From Proteus columbae (GTDB lineage Bacteria > Pseudomonadota > Gammaproteobacteria > Enterobacterales > Enterobacteriaceae): a stretch of DNA of 64,000 nucleotides. Location of the stretch: the NCBI RefSeq assembly GCF_009914335.1, contig NZ_CP043925.1:2480001-2544000 (forward strand), given 5' to 3'. A program made the position numbers and the translations under genes. Below are positions 55,455 through 63,507 of the stretch, piece after piece (positions within the stretch are counted from its first letter, which is position 1; each line of letters begins with the position of its first letter). The notes under the pieces are model-generated. The model saw only the letters and a list, made by a program, of their open reading frames with translations, did no database searches and was not told the origin of the DNA.

Positions 55455-57758
55455 TTAACTCTTACCTCCGCTAGAGTAGTGCTCTGAAATTTCTTTAGCC
55501 GCTTCATTTATCAATGTTTCATTAATCGCTTTCACAACACCAGGCCCGTCAGTGGCTTGTGTTTCAATTCTGATTTCACCAATTTGAACATTACTTTCAT
55601 TTTTAACGCTTGATTGGTTACTGATCATTTGACTGGTCATCGGGTTTAAACTATTTGTTGATGACAGTGCTAATCCATTATTTAACGCATTTACATCTTG
55701 TACTGGATTATAATAGGGTATTGCTGGCTTTGGTTGTGGAATGGTGTAATTGAGACTGCCTTCATCAGATAATTTCCGTTCCACCTTTTGAACAACAGTG
55801 ATTTCTTTTTCTGTATCTTCCATACCTAAAAAGCTTTTTGCTGATTGCCAAATCCCTTTTATGGAATCAATACCTTCATTAACCCAACCTAATATTTTCT
55901 CTATATATTCCCACATCCAACTAAATACACCGACGATAGCCTCAGAAACAAAAACAAAGACACTAATAATCGATTGACCCCATTCAATAATATTATTAAT
56001 GCCCGCTTTAAGAACCATAATAAATTGATTAAATGATTCAGATATAAAATTCCAAGCGGCAATAAAATATTCAGCAATAGCACTTGAGGCAATTTTTAAC
56101 GATTCAACAAAGGTTTGCCATGCTGCCCATACAACCATAATTGCGTCTTTAAGCGCGGGGTATTGATCCAAAATACTGCCTATCATTGAATCATTACCAT
56201 TAATAAAATTCATAATATCGTCATAGACGAGTTTAAATGCCGTCGCTAAGATCCCAATAACAGCAGCAATAGCTAATATAGGGAGTGCCGTTGCAAGTGT
56301 AGCAACTGCCGCAGACACCATTGCAGGTAAATAAAAAATGGCAACAGCACTACCAATAGCTGAAAAGAATCCGATAACAAAGTCTTTATTCTCAATACAA
56401 AAATTAACTAATTTATCAAACCACGTTATTCCTTTTGCAAGAACGGGAATAATTATCTCTAAAAAGTTATTTTTTAATTGTGCCGCTAATTGATCAAACT
56501 TATTCATTACTGCATTAAGCTGAATAGAACTTTCGATACTTTCATCATTAATACCAGAAAATTGTTTTTGAACCCCCATTGTGCGCTCTAATTCTTCGCG
56601 CCCCTTCATCATCAATTCAATGGTTTTTTCATCGACAACACCCAGTTTTTCCAGCTCTTTTTGGGCATCATCAAAGCTCATTCCTTTGACTTTATCTGCG
56701 GTTTTTAAAAGTTGTTCGATAGGATCTTCTGTATCATTAAATGCATTGGCCATTGCCGTCAAATCAGCTTGAGCGGCCTCTTTTGTGCCCCCAATTTCAG
56801 CCATAGCACCTGAAAATGCATCGATATCGATAGCTGCGATACCTATTTTTTCACTCAGTTTATCTAGCGACTCTATTTCTTTGGCGCGATCTAATGAAGC
56901 AGAAAAAACCTTTTGCAAAGTCCCCGTAATATCCTTAGCGCCAATGGCGTTAAGAATATAGTCCTTCATTTTCGCTGTGGTTTTCTGATAGCTTTTACCT
57001 GTTTCATCAACACTATCACCTAATCGACGTTGGGCCTTTGCTTCTTTAACTGCCGCCTCAATGCCTTGCGTTTGCATTGTAGTAATAAAAGTATCGTAAT
57101 CAGCACCTAATTGTTTAATCAGTGCATCGATGACAATTTTACTTTCTTTATTTTTCTTTTCAGTTTCGGTTAAAGAATTCAACTCACCATTAAGTGAAGA
57201 TAATTGCGCCTCCATTGCCTCATATTCAGTATTCAGGTTTGCTAAAATATGCGCTTCATCACCGCCACTATTATTGATCAATTCTCTTTGGTAATTTAAA
57301 ACCGACATAGAATCTTTTAGGGTATCAATACTTTGTGTTACTGAATTAATTTTATCTTGAGTTTCACTGATATTAAGATCAATATTTATTGGCTCATTCA
57401 GTGATAAGCCCAGCATGCCCACTAAGATTTCTTGCAAGAATTTATCAAACTCTTGCGTTCCCATTAGAGCGCTTTTAACAATGCTTTGAATTGAGTTTTC
57501 AATAGTTACAGAAGCACTTGTCATTTCATCACTATTGAATGAAATACTTATGTCATGATCTTCGGGTAATTCCCCAAGATTGAAGTGAATTTCTTGAACA
57601 AAGTTATAGAAACTAGTAATACCTCCTGAAACCCCCTGTTCAATATTTTTCATTTCAACAAGAATTTCATCTGCTGATTTTCTAATATTTGCTAATGCAC
57701 TATCAGATACTTCAGCCTCCAACATCAGTACCTGAGAAAATACCTGTAATAGAGACAT
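55455..57758 (-). CDS. Tail tape measure protein
   Basis: A 767-residue protein, the longest in the cluster, with long helical and coiled-coil stretches (about 120-260) and a hydrophobic helical segment near 450-540. Its length sets tail length; with the usual ruler of about 0.15 nm per residue the tail would be near 115 nm. Its ATG overlaps the TAA of the frameshifted chaperone ORF as TAATG. Confidence 0.9.
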   Translation of the reverse strand: MSLLQVFSQVLMLEAEVSDSALANIRKSADEILVEMKNIEQGVSGGITSFYNFVQEIHFNLGELPEDHDISISFNSDEMTSASVTIENSIQSIVKSALMGTQEFDKFLQEILVGMLGLSLNEPINIDLNISETQDKINSVTQSIDTLKDSMSVLNYQRELINNSGGDEAHILANLNTEYEAMEAQLSSLNGELNSLTETEKKNKESKIVIDALIKQLGADYDTFITTMQTQGIEAAVKEAKAQRRLGDSVDETGKSYQKTTAKMKDYILNAIGAKDITGTLQKVFSASLDRAKEIESLDKLSEKIGIAAIDIDAFSGAMAEIGGTKEAAQADLTAMANAFNDTEDPIEQLLKTADKVKGMSFDDAQKELEKLGVVDEKTIELMMKGREELERTMGVQKQFSGINDESIESSIQLNAVMNKFDQLAAQLKNNFLEIIIPVLAKGITWFDKLVNFCIENKDFVIGFFSAIGSAVAIFYLPAMVSAAVATLATALPILAIAAVIGILATAFKLVYDDIMNFINGNDSMIGSILDQYPALKDAIMVVWAAWQTFVESLKIASSAIAEYFIAAWNFISESFNQFIMVLKAGINNIIEWGQSIISVFVFVSEAIVGVFSWMWEYIEKILGWVNEGIDSIKGIWQSAKSFLGMEDTEKEITVVQKVERKLSDEGSLNYTIPQPKPAIPYYNPVQDVNALNNGLALSSTNSLNPMTSQMISNQSSVKNESNVQIGEIRIETQATDGPGVVKAINETLINEAAKEISEHYSSGGKS

Positions 57759-58299
57759 TATCTCTCCTTTAACGCCGCTAGCGCCTCGTTATAACGATTA
57801 GTAATCGCGATCTCCCACAGATCAAAGGCTTCCTCTAGATCTATAGTTGTTTTGAGTTCTGTGAAGGAGGCGAAACCCGCGGAGATGATGACTGCAAAGA
57901 AGCCATCAGCGTTTTTATAATCGACGGGAGAGAACCGCTGAACTTGCCTAGAAGGTATTGTAGGAAATTTAGGCTCCCGTCTTTGCCGAAAAAACTGGTG
58001 TTGTACTTCAGCATTTCGAGTTCAAGACGAATCAAGGCTTCCCCATCAGGCACATGATTATCAATTAATGTGCTGGTTTTTAGATAAATCTCTTGCCCTT
58101 CTTTTTCAACTGCCACATAAGCCATCATTTTTAACATGGCTTCTTTGCTGACTTCATAATCACCAATTTTAGGTGCATTCGATAAAGGATATTTAGCGAG
58201 AATTTCTCGTCCAATCGTTGCAGGTAATCGGCTAATAATAAAAGTATGTTCTTCACGATCACTATCAATAACAGTGATCTCTTTTGGTTTAATTAACAT
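57758..58299 (-). CDS. Tail assembly chaperone with -1 frameshift product
   Basis: The zero-frame product is 152 residues, ending at the TAG at 57841. At the codons TCA AAA CAA, a -1 slip of Lys-tRNA on the AAAA run enters a frame that stays open for 30 codons. That frame reads as protein (IDLEEAFDLWEIAITNRYNE) and stops in TAATG exactly at the tape-measure start, giving about 180 residues. Phage tails with sheath commonly make a short and a long chaperone by such frameshifting, which guide tube assembly on the tape measure. Coordinates here cover the long form; the short form is 57841-58299. Confidence 0.8.
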
Positions 58300-58362
58300 A
58301 ATTAAATCCCATAAAAAAGGCGGCCGAAGCCGCCATTAGATGAATAAGAATAACGCTAAAAA

Positions 58363-58815
58363 TTAACGTGCTCTGACACGATCAAAATCTTGGAAAATAA
58401 AGGTGTACTGCTTAGATTTGAGACGCCCAGCACTCGCAATTGAATTACCACGACTACCATTAGTAATTCGACCATTACGAGCAGTGGTAATAGAACCATC
58501 ACCATAAGAAGCCACTAATGTAATAATATCGCTTGCATGACGACGTCCTCGTCTTGCTGTATTTGCATCAAGCAAAATAGCCAAGTTTTCATCTTCTTCA
58601 CTACCTGCTAATACATTAACCGTCACAGTTTGAGGTGTAGGCGCTGACCAACTCACTAAATTACCATTAATATCTACTGCGGTTTGAGTGATATCTACTG
58701 CTGGTAAATCTAAAGGATCACCATCATCTGAAAATGTGGTAATAGGAATACCTGCAGGAAATGTGTTACTTGCCTGAATAATTAAACTTAAACCTGTTGC
58801 TGAAATATCGTTCAT
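58363..58815 (-). CDS. Tail tube protein
   Basis: A 150-residue protein directly after the sheath gene, rich in beta-strands, with NISATGLSLIIQ-like start and a C-terminal YTFIFQDFDRV. It fits DUF3277-type tube proteins by position and size. It forms the inner tube that is driven into the target. Confidence 0.8.
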   Translation of the reverse strand: MNDISATGLSLIIQASNTFPAGIPITTFSDDGDPLDLPAVDITQTAVDINGNLVSWSAPTPQTVTVNVLAGSEEDENLAILLDANTARRGRRHASDIITLVASYGDGSITTARNGRITNGSRGNSIASAGRLKSKQYTFIFQDFDRVRAR

Positions 58816-58825
58816 TGTTTGTTCC

Positions 58826-60313
58826 TTAAACTAAATTGTGTGAGCCTTCAACTTTACGAACCCAATCGCCTTTACCGTAAATTAATACATATTTCATGAT
58901 GTATTCTGGTAAATTAGAAGGACCTGTTTCTTCAACGATTTCAGCGTTATACCAATAACCTTTATTTTGTACATCGTGCCACGCTAAATCATCACCTGCT
59001 GCATCTGTAATTGCGATTTTTTGTACTTCAGCCAGCGTTTTACCCGTAAGAATAGTGCCATTATTTAATGCTTTCGTAACTGCACCCGCAATAACCATCA
59101 TCGCTCTTGCTTCACCATCTTTATTCGCTGGAATACCACGAGTGGAAAGCAATAAGCTTAACCATTGCTGTGCGATATGGGCTTTTAGCCATTGCTCATT
59201 AGTATGAACACTCATATCTAATGGATTAGAAGCATTTCCACATAAAAAACCACGTTGATAGAAGCTAATATCAGTGCCAGTAACAGCTGTTTCACCGTAA
59301 TAGTTCACGCGTAATTTATCTAATCGATCCGCCGCAATATCGGTCTTAACTTGAGATGGGAAAGTGATACCAAATTGACGATACATATAGTTAGTCGTCG
59401 CATTTGTGCGATCAAAATCTGTTGCAGCCATAATTGCCATCGGTAGAGCTTGAACAAAAAAGTCATCATCTGTTTTTAAATTTAATCCCGTTGATGCGGT
59501 ACCGATTAATGCTTTACTATAAATTTCGGCTTGTTTATCTGGAACTGATAAATAGAGCTGGTATTTTACATTTTCACCCGCAATATACTCTGCTAACTCA
59601 ACACTTTGCTCTACTGAAAGCTCGGTTAAGAATGTCGCACTACCAAATGAATCAGAAATCGCTTCGGCAGCGATAAATGCTTGAAGCGCTGTTTGTGCCA
59701 CATTACCCTCAGATGCATCTCCGTCACTTAACCCCATAGCATCAGCTAAAGGTGAGTGATCTATGGTGATCTTCGCTTTTTCTTGTACACCACCACTCAT
59801 CAAGAAAGCACCATCAAGTGCATTAAAAGTGACGTAACAATTGGCAAATTGAGGTTCGCTTTCAGCGTTTAATTTAGCTTGGATCAGAGAAGCAACATCA
59901 GCGTAAGACTCAACATCTTTTAGGGAAATATCAGTAATATTTTTAGAGATATCACCGATAGTCAAAGTAAATGCACCCTCTTCAATTAACTTTAATTTAT
60001 CAAGAGTTGCTGCTGGTGTACCAAATAATGTCGGAGCACGACCTACGGGTTCAAAAGAAGCAATTTGTAGCTCTTTAGGTTTACTAATAGGTGCGGGACT
60101 AACATAACTAAAATATTGACGAGCAAATTTCGCTTCTGGTGATCCTGCACCAAGTAATTCATCCACTTGCCCACTAGCAAATTCAAGTACTTTCCCTGCT
60201 GGAATTTTAGGGTTTGTTGAGAAAATACGAGCTGTAAGTTTGCGCATAGGTGCGGCTGATGCACCAATAACCGCGCTCGCAATATCAATATAGCGCGTTT
60301 GTTTAATAGACAT
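58826..60313 (-). CDS. Contractile tail sheath protein (DUF3383)
   Basis: A 495-residue protein of the DUF3383 family, the sheath of a subgroup of contractile tails. It starts KQTRYIDIASAVIGAS and has a C-terminal part with YGKGDWVRKVEGSHN. A sheath gene means the tail is contractile, R-type and not F-type. The tube gene follows 10 bp later. Confidence 0.9.
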   Translation of the reverse strand: MSIKQTRYIDIASAVIGASAAPMRKLTARIFSTNPKIPAGKVLEFASGQVDELLGAGSPEAKFARQYFSYVSPAPISKPKELQIASFEPVGRAPTLFGTPAATLDKLKLIEEGAFTLTIGDISKNITDISLKDVESYADVASLIQAKLNAESEPQFANCYVTFNALDGAFLMSGGVQEKAKITIDHSPLADAMGLSDGDASEGNVAQTALQAFIAAEAISDSFGSATFLTELSVEQSVELAEYIAGENVKYQLYLSVPDKQAEIYSKALIGTASTGLNLKTDDDFFVQALPMAIMAATDFDRTNATTNYMYRQFGITFPSQVKTDIAADRLDKLRVNYYGETAVTGTDISFYQRGFLCGNASNPLDMSVHTNEQWLKAHIAQQWLSLLLSTRGIPANKDGEARAMMVIAGAVTKALNNGTILTGKTLAEVQKIAITDAAGDDLAWHDVQNKGYWYNAEIVEETGPSNLPEYIMKYVLIYGKGDWVRKVEGSHNLV

Positions 60314-60321
60314 ATTTATCC

Positions 60322-60834
60322 TTAAATACGATATAAGTTAGAAATAAGTAAATTTGTTGCAGCAGTGTCTAAAGATAACGTACTGGAAAAAGTGACATTA
60401 AAATCAAATGAAGGATTATGCTCATAGCTATTTCCAGCATTTATTATCGGCGCTCGTCTAATTTCGCTCGCACGTTGTATCCCTATTCCCTCTTTTCTCA
60501 TTGATTCGACAAAAGACAACGAATTAATAATCATCCGAGTCATTCGAATTAAATCACCTGCTGTTAAATTTGGATGTTGTTTAATAAAACCTTGAACCTG
60601 AAATGTTAATTCGAACAGTTGTTGTTCTTTATGGTTTGCATTATTACCTTGAATATTATAATTTCTTTTTTGCCAACCTTGGCCAACCTCCTTTATAGGA
60701 AAAAACATAATAATATTATTATCTTGCTTTTTATCTGGTTGATAACCAGCAATAACATCAACATTAATACTTGCTGATCTAAATTGTTTTAATAGTTGTT
60801 CACGAATGGCAATATTAATATCATTATCTTTCAT
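60322..60834 (-). CDS. Tail terminator-like protein
   Basis: A 170-residue protein between the lysis block and the sheath, in the position of the tail terminator that caps tube and sheath. It fits the family of phage proteins of the LIC_12616 type. In a headless particle a terminator would close the tail end. It ends 8 bp before the sheath gene. Confidence 0.7.
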   Translation of the reverse strand: MKDNDINIAIREQLLKQFRSASINVDVIAGYQPDKKQDNNIIMFFPIKEVGQGWQKRNYNIQGNNANHKEQQLFELTFQVQGFIKQHPNLTAGDLIRMTRMIINSLSFVESMRKEGIGIQRASEIRRAPIINAGNSYEHNPSFDFNVTFSSTLSLDTAATNLLISNLYRI

Positions 60835-60927
60835 TTCACCTCCTTAATATAACTCTCCTTTTCTTTATAAAAATTCAATCTATTTTATAAATAATTTTTA
60901 TTGATTATAAATTAATTAAAGTGATTT
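60835..60927. other. Junction between lysis and tail modules
   Basis: These 93 bp are AT-rich and gene-free. In a lambda-like phage the terminase and head genes would begin here; none are present. Confidence 0.6.
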
Positions 60928-61377
60928 TTAATTAATACACTCTTGCCGAATATAATCTTGTAAACCTAAAATGATATGTTCTGATTGCGCAATTCGTTCT
61001 CTGAGTACCCAATAATTTCGGATAGCGGTGTCAGTAGGTCTGGCGGTGCTTGCATCAACCAAGCCGGCGGTGGAATTGGCTGATATTTTGGGGCATTCTG
61101 CTTTGATATACACCCGCTCAGGAGTACGTTCACTAATATCACGCAACTGATCAATTTCTTTTTTTGCATGCACAAGTTCCTGTAAATGACGATTATCAAG
61201 TTGATTAAGCTGACTTATTCTTAATTGATAATCTTTATTCTCTGCAATCTGTTGAATAAGAGATTGATTAATATTATTGTATTCCTGTTTCAAGGATTTA
61301 TTTTTATCAATTAACCAAATCGATCCTATACCTAGGCATAAAATCACTATTGCCATTATCTTTAATAAATAATTCAT
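60928..61377 (-). CDS. Inner-membrane spanin Rz
   Basis: A 149-residue i-spanin with an N-terminal membrane helix (about 3-22) and a periplasmic coiled coil. With Rz1 it fuses inner and outer membranes in the last step of lysis. Its ATG overlaps the endolysin stop (ATGA); the in-frame ATG at 61389 lies inside the endolysin gene. Rz1 is nested in another frame. Confidence 0.85.
   Translation of the reverse strand: MNYLLKIMAIVILCLGIGSIWLIDKNKSLKQEYNNINQSLIQQIAENKDYQLRISQLNQLDNRHLQELVHAKKEIDQLRDISERTPERVYIKAECPKISANSTAGLVDASTARPTDTAIRNYWVLRERIAQSEHIILGLQDYIRQECIN
60966..61169 (-). CDS. Outer-membrane spanin Rz1 (nested)
   Basis: A 67-residue lipoprotein in a different frame inside Rz. The signal peptide MQKKKLISCVILVNVLLSGC ends in a lipobox whose Cys20 would be lipidated, and the mature part is proline-rich (PIPPPAWLMQAPPDLL). 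Nested Rz/Rz1 is the standard spanin arrangement. Confidence 0.85.
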   Translation of the reverse strand: MQKKKLISCVILVNVLLSGCISKQNAPKYQPIPPPAWLMQAPPDLLTPLSEIIGYSENELRNQNISF

Positions 61378-61778
61378 AATAACAACCAAGCATCTTCAAA
61401 AACTTTTTCTGAATAAGGTTGATAGCCAAGTTCAATATTAACAATCGCTACTGCTAAAGGAATAGCGACATTTTTTAATTGTGTATTAATTGGATTATCA
61501 GCCTCAATACCAATTTCTTTTGATGCTCGACTAATATAGCCTACCGTATTATTTTCGTTAGGTGGAGCATAACGATTGATAATTGTTTTAATGGTATTTA
61601 ACCCATATTTTTTTTGGTACGTTTGTAATAATTTGTAGATGGCTCGTATTCCATATTCAGGTGAAATAAATTGGCAAAAATCTTTATCGGTTTGCTCTAT
61701 GGATAATCCTTGCCATTTCGAACCGTGCCGGATATTACCGGGGTTATTATTACGCTCACCTCGTGCTATTTTAGCCAT
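61374..61778 (-). CDS. Endolysin (lysozyme-like)
   Basis: A 134-residue soluble enzyme, with RGERNNNPGNIRHGSKWQGL at the N-terminus, as in small phage lysozyme-like or P5-like endolysins. It lies between holin and spanin genes, which fixes its role: cutting cell-wall glycan strands. No signal peptide, so it depends on the holin. It overlaps holin by 8 bp and Rz by 4 bp. Confidence 0.8.
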   Translation of the reverse strand: MAKIARGERNNNPGNIRHGSKWQGLSIEQTDKDFCQFISPEYGIRAIYKLLQTYQKKYGLNTIKTIINRYAPPNENNTVGYISRASKEIGIEADNPINTQLKNVAIPLAVAIVNIELGYQPYSEKVFEDAWLLL

Positions 61779-62079
61779 TTTTAACTCCTGCTCTTCCTTT
61801 AAGGAGTTTACTCACGGAATCTACTCCGACATAACCAATAAACACACTGGCTAAGTAAGCAAACTCATGATTAATATTAAATAAAATTAGAATATCTTTA
61901 ATAAACCAAGCAAACATTGCACACATCAGCCCATCTATAGAGGTTTTTTTCCATCCTCCGCCGTTATATAAACCTCGAAGAATAGCCATTCCTCCAGCAA
62001 GAGAGGCTGATATTCCTTGCTCTTTCATTGAAGAAAGGGCAATAAATATCTGTTCCCATAGATCTGGATTTTCTTTCAT
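61771..62079 (-). CDS. Holin (lambda holin family)
   Basis: A 102-residue membrane protein with about three helices and a soluble start, fitting the phage holin family PF05106. It opens the inner membrane to release the endolysin and times lysis. Its ATG lies 16 nt after GGAGG; a different-frame ATG at 62089 is better placed and opens a 41-codon frame, and the GGAGG is paired in a CCTCC-TATT-GGAGG hairpin. Start usage is therefore unusual. Confidence 0.82.
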   Translation of the reverse strand: MKENPDLWEQIFIALSSMKEQGISASLAGGMAILRGLYNGGGWKKTSIDGLMCAMFAWFIKDILILFNINHEFAYLASVFIGYVGVDSVSKLLKGRAGVKNG

Positions 62080-62095
62080 TGTTTCTCATGGCTTA

Positions 62096-62109
62096 CCTCC
62101 AATAGGAGG
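62096..62109 (-). promoter_or_regulatory. Hairpin over the holin ribosome binding site
   Basis: CCTCC-TATT-GGAGG is a 5 bp all-GC or GC-rich stem that contains the whole Shine-Dalgarno before the holin gene. It probably dampens lysis gene translation. Confidence 0.5.
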
Positions 62110-62186
62110 AACTGTAATAAATAATATACTCATCCACAGCACTTAAATTTAAGCACTGTTTTAACATGAGTATGTTTATGTTTTAT

Positions 62187-62202
62187 TTATCTAATTAGAT
62201 AA
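62187..62202. repeat. 16 bp palindrome
   Basis: TTATCTAATTAGATAA is a perfect palindrome downstream of terminator t2. It may be a protein-binding site; function unknown. Confidence 0.5.
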
Positions 62203-62207
62203 ATGGC

Positions 62208-62236
62208 AGATATAAAAAAGACCACATTGTGGTCTT
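62208..62236 (-). terminator. Late-leader terminator t2
   Basis: AAGACCACA and TGTGGTCTT pair, followed on the minus strand by TTTTTTA. It blocks the late transcript before the lysis genes unless Q allows read-through. Confidence 0.8.
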
Positions 62237-62297
62237 CCATTGAAAATAAAATTTAACAGATATCGTTAATTTATATTAGCTAAGAAAATAGAGATAC

Positions 62298-62330
62298 AAA
62301 AAAGCCCCACTTCAAAAATTGGGGCTTTTT
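62298..62330 (-). terminator. Late-leader terminator t1
   Basis: AAAAAGCCCCA and TGGGGCTTTTT pair with T-runs on both sides. It follows the late promoter by about 40-50 nt, the place of lambda tR'. Confidence 0.88.
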
Positions 62331-62377
62331 ATATTCTGTTGTGAGGTTTTTAGATACAAATATCTCACTGTGGAGTT

Positions 62378-62406
62378 ATAGTATGCTTATTTTTCCTAAA
62401 AATCAA
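62378..62406 (-). promoter_or_regulatory. Late promoter (pR' analogue)
   Basis: On the minus strand TTGATT (62406-62401) and TACTAT (62383-62378) are 17 bp apart, with a start point near 62371. The transcript leader soon carries nested dyads (GTGAG...CTCAC and AGATA...TATCT, 62341-62368), then terminators t1 and t2. This matches Q-controlled late promoters of lambdoid phages. Confidence 0.7.
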
Positions 62407-62445
62407 TAACTATTTTCTACAAAAATAAATAAATAGAGAAAATTA

Positions 62446-63261
62446 TTACCTAATGGTCACTTCTTGCAGAATTTTTTCTGATAAGGACTCTTCTTTAAAG
62501 CATTCTTCAACTAAATGTTCAAATAACGGCTTGTAGTTACTGTACGCAACAGTTTTAGAAACACTCACCACCATTTGTACTTGCTCTAATACTTCGCTGA
62601 ATTTTAAACGAGGATATCCGCGTCCTGAACATTGATTACAAGGTTTGAAAACAGACATACCTTGCTTTTCACTCTCTTTTTTATCTAAAACTTGACCACG
62701 TCCATGGCAACGACATGCTAAACGAATTTCAGCTTTCCCCTTACATGTAGGGCAAACCACTCGAGTTGTTTCTCTTACTTCACGGTAAGAAGTTTTATTT
62801 TGGGGTTTAACTTTAAGCTCATTTTTAAAATTTCGCTCAAGCTCTTTAACAGATTTTGAGGTGTAGCTTTTTGTAGTAAAAACGTCAACTTCAATAAATC
62901 CATTACTGCAATCAGGACACGCTTTCTGACTTGCGGCACTTCTTGCGTAATCTTGGAAAGCATAATTAGCAATAATGTGTAAAACATTAACTTTCACATC
63001 TTCATTAAGTTTATCAATGGCTTTATATTGATAAGCCTGAGTTAGTGCATATTGATAAAGGCTTTCTATTGCTTCACTGGGATGATTAATACTATGTTTA
63101 GCTAAAAATAACTCTATGCCCATTCGCCCTTTTCGAGTTACTAAACTAATTGATGTCATCACATCAGTCACTGACAGTGAATCTACTGCCTTCACTGTTC
63201 TTACATCACTTAATACAATGCTTTTTGGTGAAAAATATTTAGGTAAGTCTGCTAGTCTCAT
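62446..63261 (-). CDS. Q-type antitermination protein
   Basis: A 271-residue protein of the phage antiterminator Q family (phage 82 type). A DnaJ-like zinc-binding region has CPDC, CPTC, CRCHGRG and CNQCSGRGYP pairs (about 116-215), and helical parts lie on both sides. It would let RNA polymerase pass t1 and t2 after loading at the late promoter. AAGGAG precedes the ATG by 6 nt. It is directly next to the repressor gene, with no replication genes between. Confidence 0.88.
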   Translation of the reverse strand: MRLADLPKYFSPKSIVLSDVRTVKAVDSLSVTDVMTSISLVTRKGRMGIELFLAKHSINHPSEAIESLYQYALTQAYQYKAIDKLNEDVKVNVLHIIANYAFQDYARSAASQKACPDCSNGFIEVDVFTTKSYTSKSVKELERNFKNELKVKPQNKTSYREVRETTRVVCPTCKGKAEIRLACRCHGRGQVLDKKESEKQGMSVFKPCNQCSGRGYPRLKFSEVLEQVQMVVSVSKTVAYSNYKPLFEHLVEECFKEESLSEKILQEVTIR

Positions 63262-63405
63262 TTAATGCTCCTTTTGATTTCCTATCACTACTAATTGGTC
63301 ATCCATGTACCACGACAAGGCATGGCATTTATGCATCTAAATCACCCGCATTTTACGGCGTTATCTCAACGTGATTTTTACTTACCACTCTTGCATTGGT
63401 TTATT

Positions 63406-63507
63406 TAGTTAATTTTTTGTACTTTTCGTACTTTTATTAACTAATAGTTAATGCTATATTTTAACTAAAGTGACGTCAAGTAGCAAAGGAAATTAACCAA
63501 TGGTTAA
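63406..63507. promoter_or_regulatory. Repressor operators between Q and cI
   Basis: ATTAACTA-A-TAGTTAAT (63436-63452) and TTAACCA-A-TGGTTAA (63493-63507) are perfect dyads, and single TAGTTAA/TTAACTA half-sites lie at 63406-63412 and 63461-63467. The last dyad covers the ATG of the repressor gene, suggesting autorepression. The others would cover the divergent promoter for Q. Confidence 0.6.

Noticed and set aside
55901..56092. 63-codon frame inside the tape-measure gene
   Set aside because: It lies within a strong gene in another frame, with no independent start signals.
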